Positions 17,301-27,008 of a DNA stretch of 64,000 nucleotides are shown here, piece by piece. Positions within the stretch are counted from its first letter, which is position 1. The number at the start of each line of letters is the position of its first letter. The notes below the pieces were generated by a model. That model worked only from the letters and a program-made list of their open reading frames with translations. It ran no database searches and was not told the DNA's origin. The position numbers and the translations under genes are program-made. The DNA is from DASUCS01 sp041166385 (lineage in GTDB: Bacteria > Actinomycetota > Acidimicrobiia > Acidimicrobiales > JACDCH01), in assembly GCA_041166385.1 (NCBI GenBank), contig JBEEFW010000098.1:28360-92359 (forward strand), in the 5' to 3' direction.

Positions 17301-18011
17301 ATGGCCGACGAACGCTGCCTAGCGGTGGTCATGCCGTGCTTCAACGAGCGGGCCACGATCGAGGTCATTGTCGAGCGCGTGCTGGCGTCGCCGTTCACCG
17401 CCGAACTCGTGATCGTCGACGACGGCTCCACCGACGGCACACGCGACATCGTGCGGAAGTTGGCGCAGACCGAGGATCGGATTCGCCTCGTCGAGCAGAG
17501 CCCGAATCAGGGGAAGGGTGCGGCGCTGCGCACGGGGTTCGAGAACGCGACCGCACCGTTCGTGATCGTCCAAGATGCCGACCTCGAGTACGACCCGGGC
17601 GAATACCACTTGATGCTCGAGCCGCTCATCGACGGTCGGGCCGACGTCGTGTTCGGGTCACGGTTCCAGGGCCACTCCGCCCATCGTGTCCTCTACTTCT
17701 GGCACTCCATCGGCAACAAGATGCTCACGCTGTTCTCGAACATGCTCACCGACCTCAACCTGTCGGACATGGAAACGTGCTTCAAGGCGTTCCGCCGCGA
17801 GGTGCTCGAGTCGATCACCATTCAAGAGAACCGGTTCGGCTTCGAGCCCGAGATCACGGCCAAGGTCGCCGCGGGCGGATGGCGGATCTACGAGGTCGGC
17901 GTGTCCTACAGCGGCCGCACGTACTCGGAGGGCAAGAAGATCGGCTGGCGTGACGGCGTGCGGGCGCTGTACTGCATCGTGAAGTACTCGCGGCGTCCCG
18001 GCGCCGGCTGA
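17301..18011 (+). CDS. GT2 polyprenyl-phosphate glycosyltransferase (DPM-synthase-like)
   Basis: A 236-residue soluble GT-A enzyme. AVVMPCFNERATIEVIVERV, VIVDDGSTDGTRDIV, NQGKGAALRTGFENA and VQDADLEYDPGEY are the nucleotide-sugar and metal-binding motifs of dolichol-phosphate-mannose-synthase-like enzymes. SRFQGHSAHRVLYFWHSIGN and LSDMETCFKAFRREV follow. It has no C-terminal membrane helices, so it would charge polyprenyl phosphate at the membrane face. ATG 17301 is used; GTG 17298 just before it is possible. The gene is divergent from the PLC-like gene and just upstream of the mutase, with which it has no obvious functional link. Sugar donor is unknown. Confidence 0.9.
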   Translation: MADERCLAVVMPCFNERATIEVIVERVLASPFTAELVIVDDGSTDGTRDIVRKLAQTEDRIRLVEQSPNQGKGAALRTGFENATAPFVIVQDADLEYDPGEYHLMLEPLIDGRADVVFGSRFQGHSAHRVLYFWHSIGNKMLTLFSNMLTDLNLSDMETCFKAFRREVLESITIQENRFGFEPEITAKVAAGGWRIYEVGVSYSGRTYSEGKKIGWRDGVRALYCIVKYSRRPGAG

Positions 18012-18037
18012 CCTTCGCTCCGGCCGCGACCTCCACC

Positions 18038-18043
18038 TACGCT
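18038..18043 (+). promoter_or_regulatory. -10-like TACGCT before methylmalonyl-CoA mutase
   Basis: TACGCT ends seven bases before GTG 18051, so transcription would begin at or next to that codon. This supports 18051 over the GTG at 18045 as the real start. Confidence 0.4.
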
Positions 18044-18050
18044 GGTGTCC

Positions 18051-20171
<2,121 letters not shown>

Positions 20172-20181
20172 CCGTCAGCGC

Positions 20182-20238
20182 GCCGGCGTTTGTGCGGTTC
20201 GGTTGCCGCGAATCACTGGATTGCCACCGGCGGAACGG
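20182..20238. repeat. Inverted repeat, left copy, of cassette 1
   Basis: These 57 bases match the reverse complement of 21249-21305 at 51 positions (hand count), including a 27-base identical block. The copy starts 11 bases after the mutase stop and ends three bases before the stop of the AbiEi/DUF559-type gene. It is itself an imperfect palindrome (GTTC...GAAC ends with AATC/GATT near the centre). Together the copies bound a one-gene cassette. Confidence 0.85.
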
Positions 20239-20241
20239 ACA

Positions 20242-21207
20242 TCACGCGGCGGCGGCGAGCGCCAACCGTATGCGAGCGATGTGCTTCTCCGGCTCGTTGA
20301 CCAGCTGCCAGCGGGTGATGCGAATGATCGTCCAGCCAACGCCACCGAATGCCCCGTCGCGGACACGATCGGCCCGACGGTTGAGCGGGGCCGCGTGCTG
20401 CCTTCCGTCGACTTCGACGATCACACGAGCGCCGCGCCAGACGAAATCGACCCGACCGACCCAACGATCCGTCGTGCCGAGGTCGATCTGCTCATCGGGC
20501 CGGAGGATCCCGTAGGAGTCGCAAACCTCGACGAACAACTCCTCCAGCTCCGTCAACGTCGGTGCATAGTCGAGCCCTAGATCGGCGACGATCTCACGAA
20601 TGATCGCCGTGCCTGGCTTGCCTCGACGCCCGACCGAGGCGAGCACTCGGTCGAGGTCGAGCATGCGCATGCCGTGGTCGCGTATGGCGTGATTCACCAA
20701 CCACGTCATCTCGAGAACGTGATGGGCCCGGAGGGACTTGTTTCGAAAGGCCGCGGGACTGCGAGGCTGGCCAGCACGATCGAAGACCGTGCGAGCGAGC
20801 GACGTGGTCGGTAGCCCATCGATCGAGACGATGTGCCACGGCGGCATCCAGAACGTCTCGTGCACGGTGCCCCGGACCGGTTCGTGGTTGCCCCCCTCCG
20901 GCCGCTGGACTTCGACAACTCCCGGAGGATGTCGTCTGAGCTCGTGCAACGAGCCGGCGGCCCGTCCGCTCACGGCGGAGGCGGGGCCAGCCGCCAAGTG
21001 CTCGAGCCACAGATCCTGCCGCCACGACGGTGGGAACCCGTTCACTACGAACAAGCCTGTCCGGATCCTCACGATGAATCCGGACCGGACACGAGCCTCG
21101 ATGTGGTGGTGTGAGCTCCCCGCAGCCCGCATCTGACGGCCGGAAAGCGCGCCTGCCTGTGCGACTGCGATCTCCAGGAAGCGCTGGTTGAGTCGTCGAT
21201 CTGCCAT
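20242..21207 (-). CDS. AbiEi-like N-terminal + DUF559 (endonuclease-like) protein, cassette 1
   Basis: A 321-residue protein. The first 60 residues (AVAQAGALSGRQMRAAGSS, HHIEARVRSGFIVRIRTGLF) look like the winged-helix AbiEi_4-type domain of type IV toxin-antitoxin antitoxins. The C-terminus (about 230-315) is DUF559-like, related to Vsr/PD-(D/E)XK nucleases: VGRVDFVWRGARVIVEVDG provides D and E-V-D candidate catalytic residues, followed by RADRVRDGAFGGVGWTIIRIT. Start ATG 21207. No toxin gene accompanies it. It sits between mutB and meaB, normally linked genes, and is bounded by 57-bp inverted repeats, so it looks inserted. A similar protein with the same arrangement lies at 61981. Function is not established. 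DNA cleavage, repair or regulation are all possible. Confidence 0.8.
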   Translation of the reverse strand: MADRRLNQRFLEIAVAQAGALSGRQMRAAGSSHHHIEARVRSGFIVRIRTGLFVVNGFPPSWRQDLWLEHLAAGPASAVSGRAAGSLHELRRHPPGVVEVQRPEGGNHEPVRGTVHETFWMPPWHIVSIDGLPTTSLARTVFDRAGQPRSPAAFRNKSLRAHHVLEMTWLVNHAIRDHGMRMLDLDRVLASVGRRGKPGTAIIREIVADLGLDYAPTLTELEELFVEVCDSYGILRPDEQIDLGTTDRWVGRVDFVWRGARVIVEVDGRQHAAPLNRRADRVRDGAFGGVGWTIIRITRWQLVNEPEKHIARIRLALAAAA

Positions 21208-21227
21208 CCGCGACTATGAACTTGGCC

Positions 21228-21237
21228 TGTGACAGTG
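21228..21237 (-). promoter_or_regulatory. CACTGTCACA box upstream of cassette 1 gene
   Basis: On the minus strand CACTGTCACA lies 20 bases before the ATG at 21207. The identical 10-mer lies 21 bases before the ATG of the cassette 2 gene. It overlaps the GTG start proposed for meaB on the other strand. A -35 element or operator is plausible. Confidence 0.5.
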
Positions 21238-22245
21238 AGTCCGCCGCCCCGTTCTGCCGGTGACGATCCAGCAATTCGCGGCAACCGAACCGCACAAACG
21301 CTGGCTGGGCAGGTGGTTGGCGGGGATCGGCGGGCGCTGGCGCGGGCGATCACATTGGTGGAATCGACGCGAGCCGATCACCGCGCCGAGTCGGCTGCGC
21401 TGCTCGATGAGCTCCTGCAACACACCGGCCGCGCCGTCCGCCTCGGGATCAGCGGGGCCCCCGGCGTCGGCAAGAGCACGTTCATCGAACGCCTCGGCGT
21501 GCATCTCGTGGACGACGGCCACCGCGTTGCCGTACTCGCGGTCGATCCATCGAGCGCGCGCTCCGGAGGTTCCATCCTCGGCGACAAGACCCGCATGGAG
21601 GAGCTGGCCCGCAACCCGTCGGCGTACATCCGGCCCTCGCCTTCCGGCGGTGCGCTCGGCGGGGTCGCCCGCCGCACGCGCGAAGCCATGCTCGTGTGCG
21701 AGGCGGCGGGATTCGATGTCGTGCTCGTCGAGACCGTCGGCGTCGGACAGAGTGAGACCGAGGTCGACGACATGGTCGACCTGTTCGCTCTGCTCGTCGC
21801 GCCGGGCGGTGGCGACGAGCTCCAAGGCATCAAGCGCGGCATCACCGAACTCGCCGACCTCGTCGTCGTGACAAAGGCGGACGGCGACCTACGCGGGGCC
21901 GCCCAACAGGCGGCGGCCGACTATCGCCACGCGATGCACCTCCTCCGTCCGAAGCACGTCGGTGCAACGTCGTCGGTGCTGTTGTACTCGGCGGTGGCCG
22001 GTGACGGCGTCGCCGAGGTCTGGGGCGCAGTCGTCGCGTTGCAGCAACAGTTGCACGGCAGCGGAGAACTGGCGGCCCGCCGCTCGAGTCAGTCGAAGAG
22101 TTGGTTTTGGGCCGAGATTCGCGAGCGGCTGCTCATGCGCCTACGCGACGATCCCCAGCGCGCCGCCCGGATATCGGAGCTCGAACGGCAGGTCGTCGCG
22201 GGCACGATCAGCCCCGCGGCCGCCGCCGAAGCCCTACTCGCCTGA
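21229..22245 (+). CDS. meaB: Methylmalonyl-CoA mutase G-protein chaperone
   Basis: MeaB/ArgK proteins are G3E GTPases that protect and reload cobalamin in methylmalonyl-CoA mutase. Motifs in this 338-residue protein are GISGAPGVGKSTFIERL (P-loop), LAVDPSSARSGGSILGDKTRME, IRPSPSGGALGGVARRTREAM, VLVETVGVGQSE (switch/base motif) and VVTKAD (NKxD equivalent). The C-terminal dimerisation arm is present. The first 26 or so residues are unusual: codons 8-26 are made of the right inverted repeat of cassette 1, and conserved sequence begins only near VVGGDRRALARAITLVES. A GTG at 21313, just after the repeat, is an alternative start. The 3' end overlaps the convergent methyltransferase by 38 bases. Confidence 0.92.
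   Translation: MTVSPPPRSAGDDPAIRGNRTAQTLAGQVVGGDRRALARAITLVESTRADHRAESAALLDELLQHTGRAVRLGISGAPGVGKSTFIERLGVHLVDDGHRVAVLAVDPSSARSGGSILGDKTRMEELARNPSAYIRPSPSGGALGGVARRTREAMLVCEAAGFDVVLVETVGVGQSETEVDDMVDLFALLVAPGGGDELQGIKRGITELADLVVVTKADGDLRGAAQQAAADYRHAMHLLRPKHVGATSSVLLYSAVAGDGVAEVWGAVVALQQQLHGSGELAARRSSQSKSWFWAEIRERLLMRLRDDPQRAARISELERQVVAGTISPAAAAEALLA
21249..21305. repeat. Inverted repeat, right copy, of cassette 1
   Basis: Reverse complement of 20182-20238 with six differences in 57 bases. It lies 42 bases upstream of the AbiEi/DUF559-type start and inside the 5' end of the meaB reading frame. Confidence 0.85.
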
Positions 22246-23212
22246 GGGCACGTGCGGCCGAGCGGCCGACGCCGAGAACGCGCCGCTTGACTCCGATGAA
22301 TCTCGCCTCACGCACGCTGACGTCGAGCAACTCGCGCCCATCGGCAACCGTCGGTCGCGTGGGCACCGTGACGGGTGCGGCCTCGGCGAACTGCGGGATC
22401 GACGCCAGCTGCATGCGGCGCCGCGCTTCGGGCGGCACATCGGGGTCGATCAACTCGAACGTCACATAGAACTCGAGCGAATTGAATGGCGTCGGGTGAA
22501 ACGAGGCGAACCGGAACGGAACGAGATCGAGTTCGAACAGCGTGCGCATCACTTCGACGAAGGAACTCGGCGTCCACGTGGTGGCATGGACATCGACGTA
22601 GTCATCATGCGTCATCGCGTCCGCACACTTCGCGAACGCCTCACGCACGCGCAGCGGTACATCGCCATACCCTGGCTGACCCGCCCACAGTGCGAGCGTG
22701 TCGACTTCGACGTACTTCGATTCGAAGTCGAAGATCTGTGCCACGGACGGACGGTTGCGCTTCGTGAGATACGCCTCCACGATCTCGCTCGGCTCCGTCA
22801 CGGCGCGACGCGCATCGAAGCAATAGCGCTTGTCCGGAATGACGAGGCTCACAACTCCACCCGATCGAAGCACCTCGCCGAGCTCGCCGAGCCACGACAC
22901 CAGATCGGGGACGTGTTCGATCACATGCGATGCAATCACGTAGTCCAATCCGGCCTCGCCCACCGCTCCGACCAGTCGATGCTCGCCCCACACGTGGTCG
23001 ATGTCGAGCACGAACGGCACGTTCGGATCGGCCGCGTACTTCCGTCTCAACGTCTCCGTGTCCGCGTGATCGACGTACGCGACATTGACGCCGTCGGCCT
23101 TCGCGACGATCGGATTGTGGAGTGGACCGATCTCGAGACCGCGCATCGACAGGACGTCGATGTGCTCGAGAATATGGTCGAGGCCTGCGTGCGTAGGTGC
23201 TGTCTGGGTCAT
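22208..23212 (-). CDS. SAM-dependent methyltransferase
   Basis: A 334-residue class I methyltransferase. Motif I appears as MRGLEIGPLHNPIV. DYVIASHVIEHVPDLVSWL is the motif with the acidic/His cluster before a proline-directed loop, and LRSGGVVSLVIPDKRYCFD is the strand-4 region. The C-terminal part (about 175-334) contains EAFAKCADAMTHDDYVDVHATTW and is followed by a basic RRVGLRRRPRG tail. Many such proteins occur in polysaccharide clusters, where they methylate sugars or chain ends, but the substrate is not visible here. Start ATG 23212. The 3' end overlaps meaB by 38 bases tail to tail. Confidence 0.85.
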   Translation of the reverse strand: MTQTAPTHAGLDHILEHIDVLSMRGLEIGPLHNPIVAKADGVNVAYVDHADTETLRRKYAADPNVPFVLDIDHVWGEHRLVGAVGEAGLDYVIASHVIEHVPDLVSWLGELGEVLRSGGVVSLVIPDKRYCFDARRAVTEPSEIVEAYLTKRNRPSVAQIFDFESKYVEVDTLALWAGQPGYGDVPLRVREAFAKCADAMTHDDYVDVHATTWTPSSFVEVMRTLFELDLVPFRFASFHPTPFNSLEFYVTFELIDPDVPPEARRRMQLASIPQFAEAAPVTVPTRPTVADGRELLDVSVREARFIGVKRRVLGVGRSAARALRRVGLRRRPRG

Positions 23213-23237
23213 CGGCGCGTCGAACGGTAGCCCGCGC

Positions 23238-25181
23238 TCAGGAGGACACAACTACTCCGACACCGTGAATGGAGCCACCGTTCCAGTTGCCCCGGACCGG
23301 CGTGTAGCCCGCCGTGCCGAAACTGAAGACGATCGTGGCGGGTCCGGGCGTGATCAGTTGCGACGACGACACGACGTTGCGCAGGTACCAATTGCCGGCG
23401 GTGAAGACACCCAGTGACTGTGCGCCGCCGTTGCCCTGCCACACACCGACGAGCGGCGTGTAGCCCGCCGCGCCGTAGCTGACGACGATGTCCGGCGGTC
23501 CGGGCGTGTTCGAGTTGCGGAGATACCAGGTGCCGTTTTGGAAGATGCCGATGGTGTCGATGCCGTTGTTGTCCCAGTCACCCACGACCGGGATGTCGCC
23601 CGGACTGCCGTAGGCGAACGACGCGTTGGGCGCCCCCGGCGACGGCGAGTTGCGCAGATACCAGTTGCCGTTGACGAACACACCGATTCCCGTCACGCCA
23701 GGGCTCCATCGACCGACCACCGGTTGATACCCGATAGTGCCGTACGAGAACGAGAGGTTCGCCGGCCCGGCCGATGGGGTGTTGCGCAGGCTCCAGGTCC
23801 CGTCACGGAACACGCCGATACCGTCGAGCGGCCCGTTGTTCCAGTCGCCGACCACCGGGATGTCACCGCGGGTGCCGTACGCAAACGGTGTGATGTCTGC
23901 TTGACCCCCTGAGTCCGAGTTGCGGAGGTACCACGTCAACAAGTTGGGTGAGTTGACCGCGGTGAACCAGTCCGACTTCAACCCCCAGTCCGACTGGAAC
24001 CCAGTGCCGGACCGGGTCACCGTCGCCGACGTTCCAACGATCTGCATCGACAAGACGCGGCCGCCCATGTCGCCGAAGCCGTTGCGTGAGCTGAAGACGA
24101 AGCCCTGAAACGTTCCGATGCCGTACCGAGCGGCGATCGCCGATCCGGTCAACGTGGTCGTCGTCCATGCGTGGTTGATGTTGCCGGCGGTGGCGTCCCC
24201 GTCGTCCGGCACGGCGGGGAACGATCCGCCCGACGTGTAGCCGCCCGTCGACGATGAATACTCCGTGGTCTGGATCACGCCCGACTTGACGCGCACTTGC
24301 CCTGACGTTGCGGCGATCGCGTTGTCGGTGCTTGCAGCCTCTCTGTACAAGCCGCTGATCCCGGCGCCGCCGTACACCTGGCACGCGGTGGTGTCGCAGA
24401 TCTGAGCGTACGAATACCGCTTCGACGCCGCGGTGTACGAGCGAGCCGTGACGGCTTGCGCTTGGAGCGCGGCGGCCGTCCAGCTCGACGGAGACTCGCG
24501 GGGAACCGAGCCGCGCAAGTACTGCCCGTACGTCACGTCGTTGACGCTGCGTACGACTGCCGCATCGACCAACGCACGCAGCGCCCCGCGGTAGCTGATG
24601 TTGTTGCCGAAGCCGTCCTCGTTGCAGACGGTGAGCATGAGGTTGATGTCATTCCCGGGGTCGGCGACAGTCGATGTGATCGAACCACCGCCCGGATACG
24701 TGGGGTGATAGTTCGGCACCTCGTCGCCGTTGCATGCAGTGACCGCAACGGACAGCTCGAAGCTTGTTCCGGTCCAGTGAACCCGCACGCCACGGCCCGC
24801 GTCGACTGGGCCGATTCCGGGCACGTCGAACGGAGCGCCGGACGTGACGACGAGATCCCGTCCCTCCTGCGCCATCAGTCGCACGCCGATCACGGAGTTG
24901 TCGTCGATTGAACCAGTGCTCGTGCCGCCGTAGAAGTGGTCGAGGATCTGGCCCGCATTCCACCCCAGATCCTTGGCGTACCCCTGCGCGCCCCATTGGC
25001 CCATGCCCCGGCCATGACCCCAGCCGTGCCCCGCCAGAGTGACGACCGTGTCAGCTGCCGCAGATGGGGCGGACGCGGTCGACGACACGACGCTTCCGGC
25101 GATTCCGAGCGCGATGACGGCGAACGCCACGACCCCGCAGCGAGCGCCGCGCCTACAGGTACGGAAGGAGCGGGAATTCAT
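23238..25181 (-). CDS. Secreted SpoIID/LytB-domain protein with five 45-residue repeats
   Basis: A 647-residue exported protein. Residues 1-43 form a signal peptide ending ASAPSAAA. A WGHGRGMGQWGAQGYA segment and the SpoIID core LRGSVPRESPSSWTAAALQAQAVTARSY (about 220-247) follow. SpoIID proteins bind or cleave peptidoglycan glycan strands. The catalytic-type Glu of VPRE is present. From about residue 420 come five repeats with pattern WYLRNSxSxGxPDIxxxYGxxGYxPVVGDWDxxGxDxIGVF, the same module as in the genes at 25153, 35244, 48420 and 54614. GGAGG precedes the ATG at 25181 by 11 bases. The start lies inside the upstream amidase gene (29-base overlap), so the two cell-wall proteins are coupled. 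Confidence 0.9.
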   Translation of the reverse strand: MNSRSFRTCRRGARCGVVAFAVIALGIAGSVVSSTASAPSAAADTVVTLAGHGWGHGRGMGQWGAQGYAKDLGWNAGQILDHFYGGTSTGSIDDNSVIGVRLMAQEGRDLVVTSGAPFDVPGIGPVDAGRGVRVHWTGTSFELSVAVTACNGDEVPNYHPTYPGGGSITSTVADPGNDINLMLTVCNEDGFGNNISYRGALRALVDAAVVRSVNDVTYGQYLRGSVPRESPSSWTAAALQAQAVTARSYTAASKRYSYAQICDTTACQVYGGAGISGLYREAASTDNAIAATSGQVRVKSGVIQTTEYSSSTGGYTSGGSFPAVPDDGDATAGNINHAWTTTTLTGSAIAARYGIGTFQGFVFSSRNGFGDMGGRVLSMQIVGTSATVTRSGTGFQSDWGLKSDWFTAVNSPNLLTWYLRNSDSGGQADITPFAYGTRGDIPVVGDWNNGPLDGIGVFRDGTWSLRNTPSAGPANLSFSYGTIGYQPVVGRWSPGVTGIGVFVNGNWYLRNSPSPGAPNASFAYGSPGDIPVVGDWDNNGIDTIGIFQNGTWYLRNSNTPGPPDIVVSYGAAGYTPLVGVWQGNGGAQSLGVFTAGNWYLRNVVSSSQLITPGPATIVFSFGTAGYTPVRGNWNGGSIHGVGVVVSS

Positions 25182-26970
25182 ACGACGACGTACCTCCCAA
25201 CGAGCCGAGATACCACCACGAACCGCGATCCACGCCCGGCGCGTCTGCGCCTGCGATCGTCCAGTCGCCAGCTACTGGACGATCCTCCGCCCGGCCGTAC
25301 AGAAGTGTTGCTTGCGGCGCGCCCGGTGACGGGGATTGCCGCAGGTACCAATGCCCGCCCTCGTAGATACCGATGCCATCGCTGCCATCGCCGGCCCAGT
25401 CCCCTACGACCGGCCGCGACCACGCAGAGCCGAACGCGAACGGCGTGATGTCCGGCGCACCGGCCGATGGCGTCTGGCGCAAGTACCACGAACCGGAGAC
25501 GTAGACGCCTATGCCGTCGCCCTTGACGCCGAGCAGCTTGACGCCGTTCCAATTGCCGACGAGCGGGACGTAGCCGGGCGCACCGTAGTGGACGACGATG
25601 TCGGGTGGTCCGGGAGTGTTGGAGTTGCGGAGATACCACCAGCCACCGTCGTACACGCCGATCGTGTCGGTTCCGTCGCCATTCCAGTCGCCGCAGACCG
25701 GGACGTAGCTGTCATTGCCGTAGTGCACTTGGAGGTCGGCCGCGCCCTCGGTGTTCGACTGACGGATGAAGAACACACCGAACTGATAGAGCGCCGTCGT
25801 GTCGCGTCCGTCGCCATTCCAGTCACACGCCAACGCCTGGTCCGCGTTCTGCGGCGCGTTCACAATCGCGGCGACGTCGTGGCGCAACTGGTCGAGAAAG
25901 CCGTACACGAACGCGCCCGGACAGCCTGTGCTGTCGAGATCTCTGTGCCCCACGATTGTCGGAACCGTGACGACTGTTCCGGGAGGCCAGAGCTGACAGT
26001 TGCAGTCACTCTCTCGCACCGAGATGGTCGCGGTGCCGAGCGGGTTGATGCCGTGGTACTTCAGCTTCCAAGCCAGCAGATTGCGGAGGGACGCATACGC
26101 GACCGCGGGCAATGACGAGGTGTCGAATGTACCGAGCAGCGCGACACCAGTGCTCACCGCGTTGAACCCACCGGCGTGGGCGCCGATCACCGGCTTGTGT
26201 CCCCCGCCGAATCGACCCTCGAAGATCTGTCCGTAGCGGTCGATGAGGAAGTTGTAACCGATGTCGCACCAGCCGTTGGAGTGCGTGTGGAAGTAGTAGA
26301 TGCCTCGAATGAGCGCCGCGGAATCGCCCGGTGCGTAGCTGTTCGAGTTCACCGTGTGATGCACCACGGCGAGGTCGACGCTCGCGCTGTAGTCGGGAGT
26401 GGTGCACTCGGGATACATGTTCCGGAATCCCTCGTCGGCTCCCCAGTTCACGCGCGACTCGATGAACGGCGGTGAGATCTGCGCGTCGGCGACCGCCGGC
26501 CCGAGCGCGCTTCCGCCACTGTCGTTCGGACTCTTCACATCCAGCGCGTGCAGCGCGACACCGACGGGTGCTCCCCGATCGAGGCGTACCTCGAAGGTCC
26601 TGACATCCAGCGCCAGCCATGCCGGCCCGGCCGCGCCTCGACCGCGGCTCGGCAGGTGCGTGGACTGGTCGTTGGCCTCTCCGTCCAAGGACAGCCATTC
26701 GGTCCACGCGCCATGATCGAGGCCCCGCACGGAGAACGACACGTCGTCTCGCGTCCTAGCCCAAGAAAGCGCCACCATCTCCGCGCCGATGCCGACGGCC
26801 ACCGTCTTTGTCATCGCCGGGGCCAAACCATCGATGGGCACCGTTTGCTCGCCAACACCCGTGCGCGCCTTGTGCGGCGCGGGGCCGATGATCGTGGCCA
26901 CGTTGAGCACCACCGAGCACATGGCCAGGCGGACGACGATCCAGCGGACTTTGCGCCACGAGCAGGACAT
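25153..26970 (-). CDS. Secreted N-acetylmuramoyl-L-alanine amidase with C-terminal repeats
   Basis: A 605-residue protein that should cut the amide bond between muramic acid and the stem peptide. A hydrophobic N-terminus (about 10-33) is a signal or anchor. Residues about 60-150 form a beta-rich region seen in actinobacterial PGRP-type amidases. The amidase_2/PGRP domain (about 175-375) shows FIESRVNWGADE, LAVVHHTVNSN, GYNFLIDRYGQIFEGR and VGHRDLDSTGCPG, giving the His/His/Cys zinc ligands. Four or more WYLRN-type repeats follow (about 390-600), with DWNGDGTDTIGVY. AGGAG precedes the ATG at 26970. It is coupled to the SpoIID gene downstream, so both likely remodel wall peptidoglycan while held by the same repeat module. 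Confidence 0.92.
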   Translation of the reverse strand: MSCSWRKVRWIVVRLAMCSVVLNVATIIGPAPHKARTGVGEQTVPIDGLAPAMTKTVAVGIGAEMVALSWARTRDDVSFSVRGLDHGAWTEWLSLDGEANDQSTHLPSRGRGAAGPAWLALDVRTFEVRLDRGAPVGVALHALDVKSPNDSGGSALGPAVADAQISPPFIESRVNWGADEGFRNMYPECTTPDYSASVDLAVVHHTVNSNSYAPGDSAALIRGIYYFHTHSNGWCDIGYNFLIDRYGQIFEGRFGGGHKPVIGAHAGGFNAVSTGVALLGTFDTSSLPAVAYASLRNLLAWKLKYHGINPLGTATISVRESDCNCQLWPPGTVVTVPTIVGHRDLDSTGCPGAFVYGFLDQLRHDVAAIVNAPQNADQALACDWNGDGRDTTALYQFGVFFIRQSNTEGAADLQVHYGNDSYVPVCGDWNGDGTDTIGVYDGGWWYLRNSNTPGPPDIVVHYGAPGYVPLVGNWNGVKLLGVKGDGIGVYVSGSWYLRQTPSAGAPDITPFAFGSAWSRPVVGDWAGDGSDGIGIYEGGHWYLRQSPSPGAPQATLLYGRAEDRPVAGDWTIAGADAPGVDRGSWWYLGSLGGTSSYEFPLLPYL

Positions 26971-27008
26971 CGGTGGGAGTTCTCCTGGGGAAGCGAATCA
27001 ATCGAGTG

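Noticed and set aside
20242..21207. Complete type IV toxin-antitoxin (AbiE) system
   Set aside because: No AbiEii nucleotidyltransferase toxin gene lies next to either AbiEi-like gene, and the C-terminus is DUF559-like.
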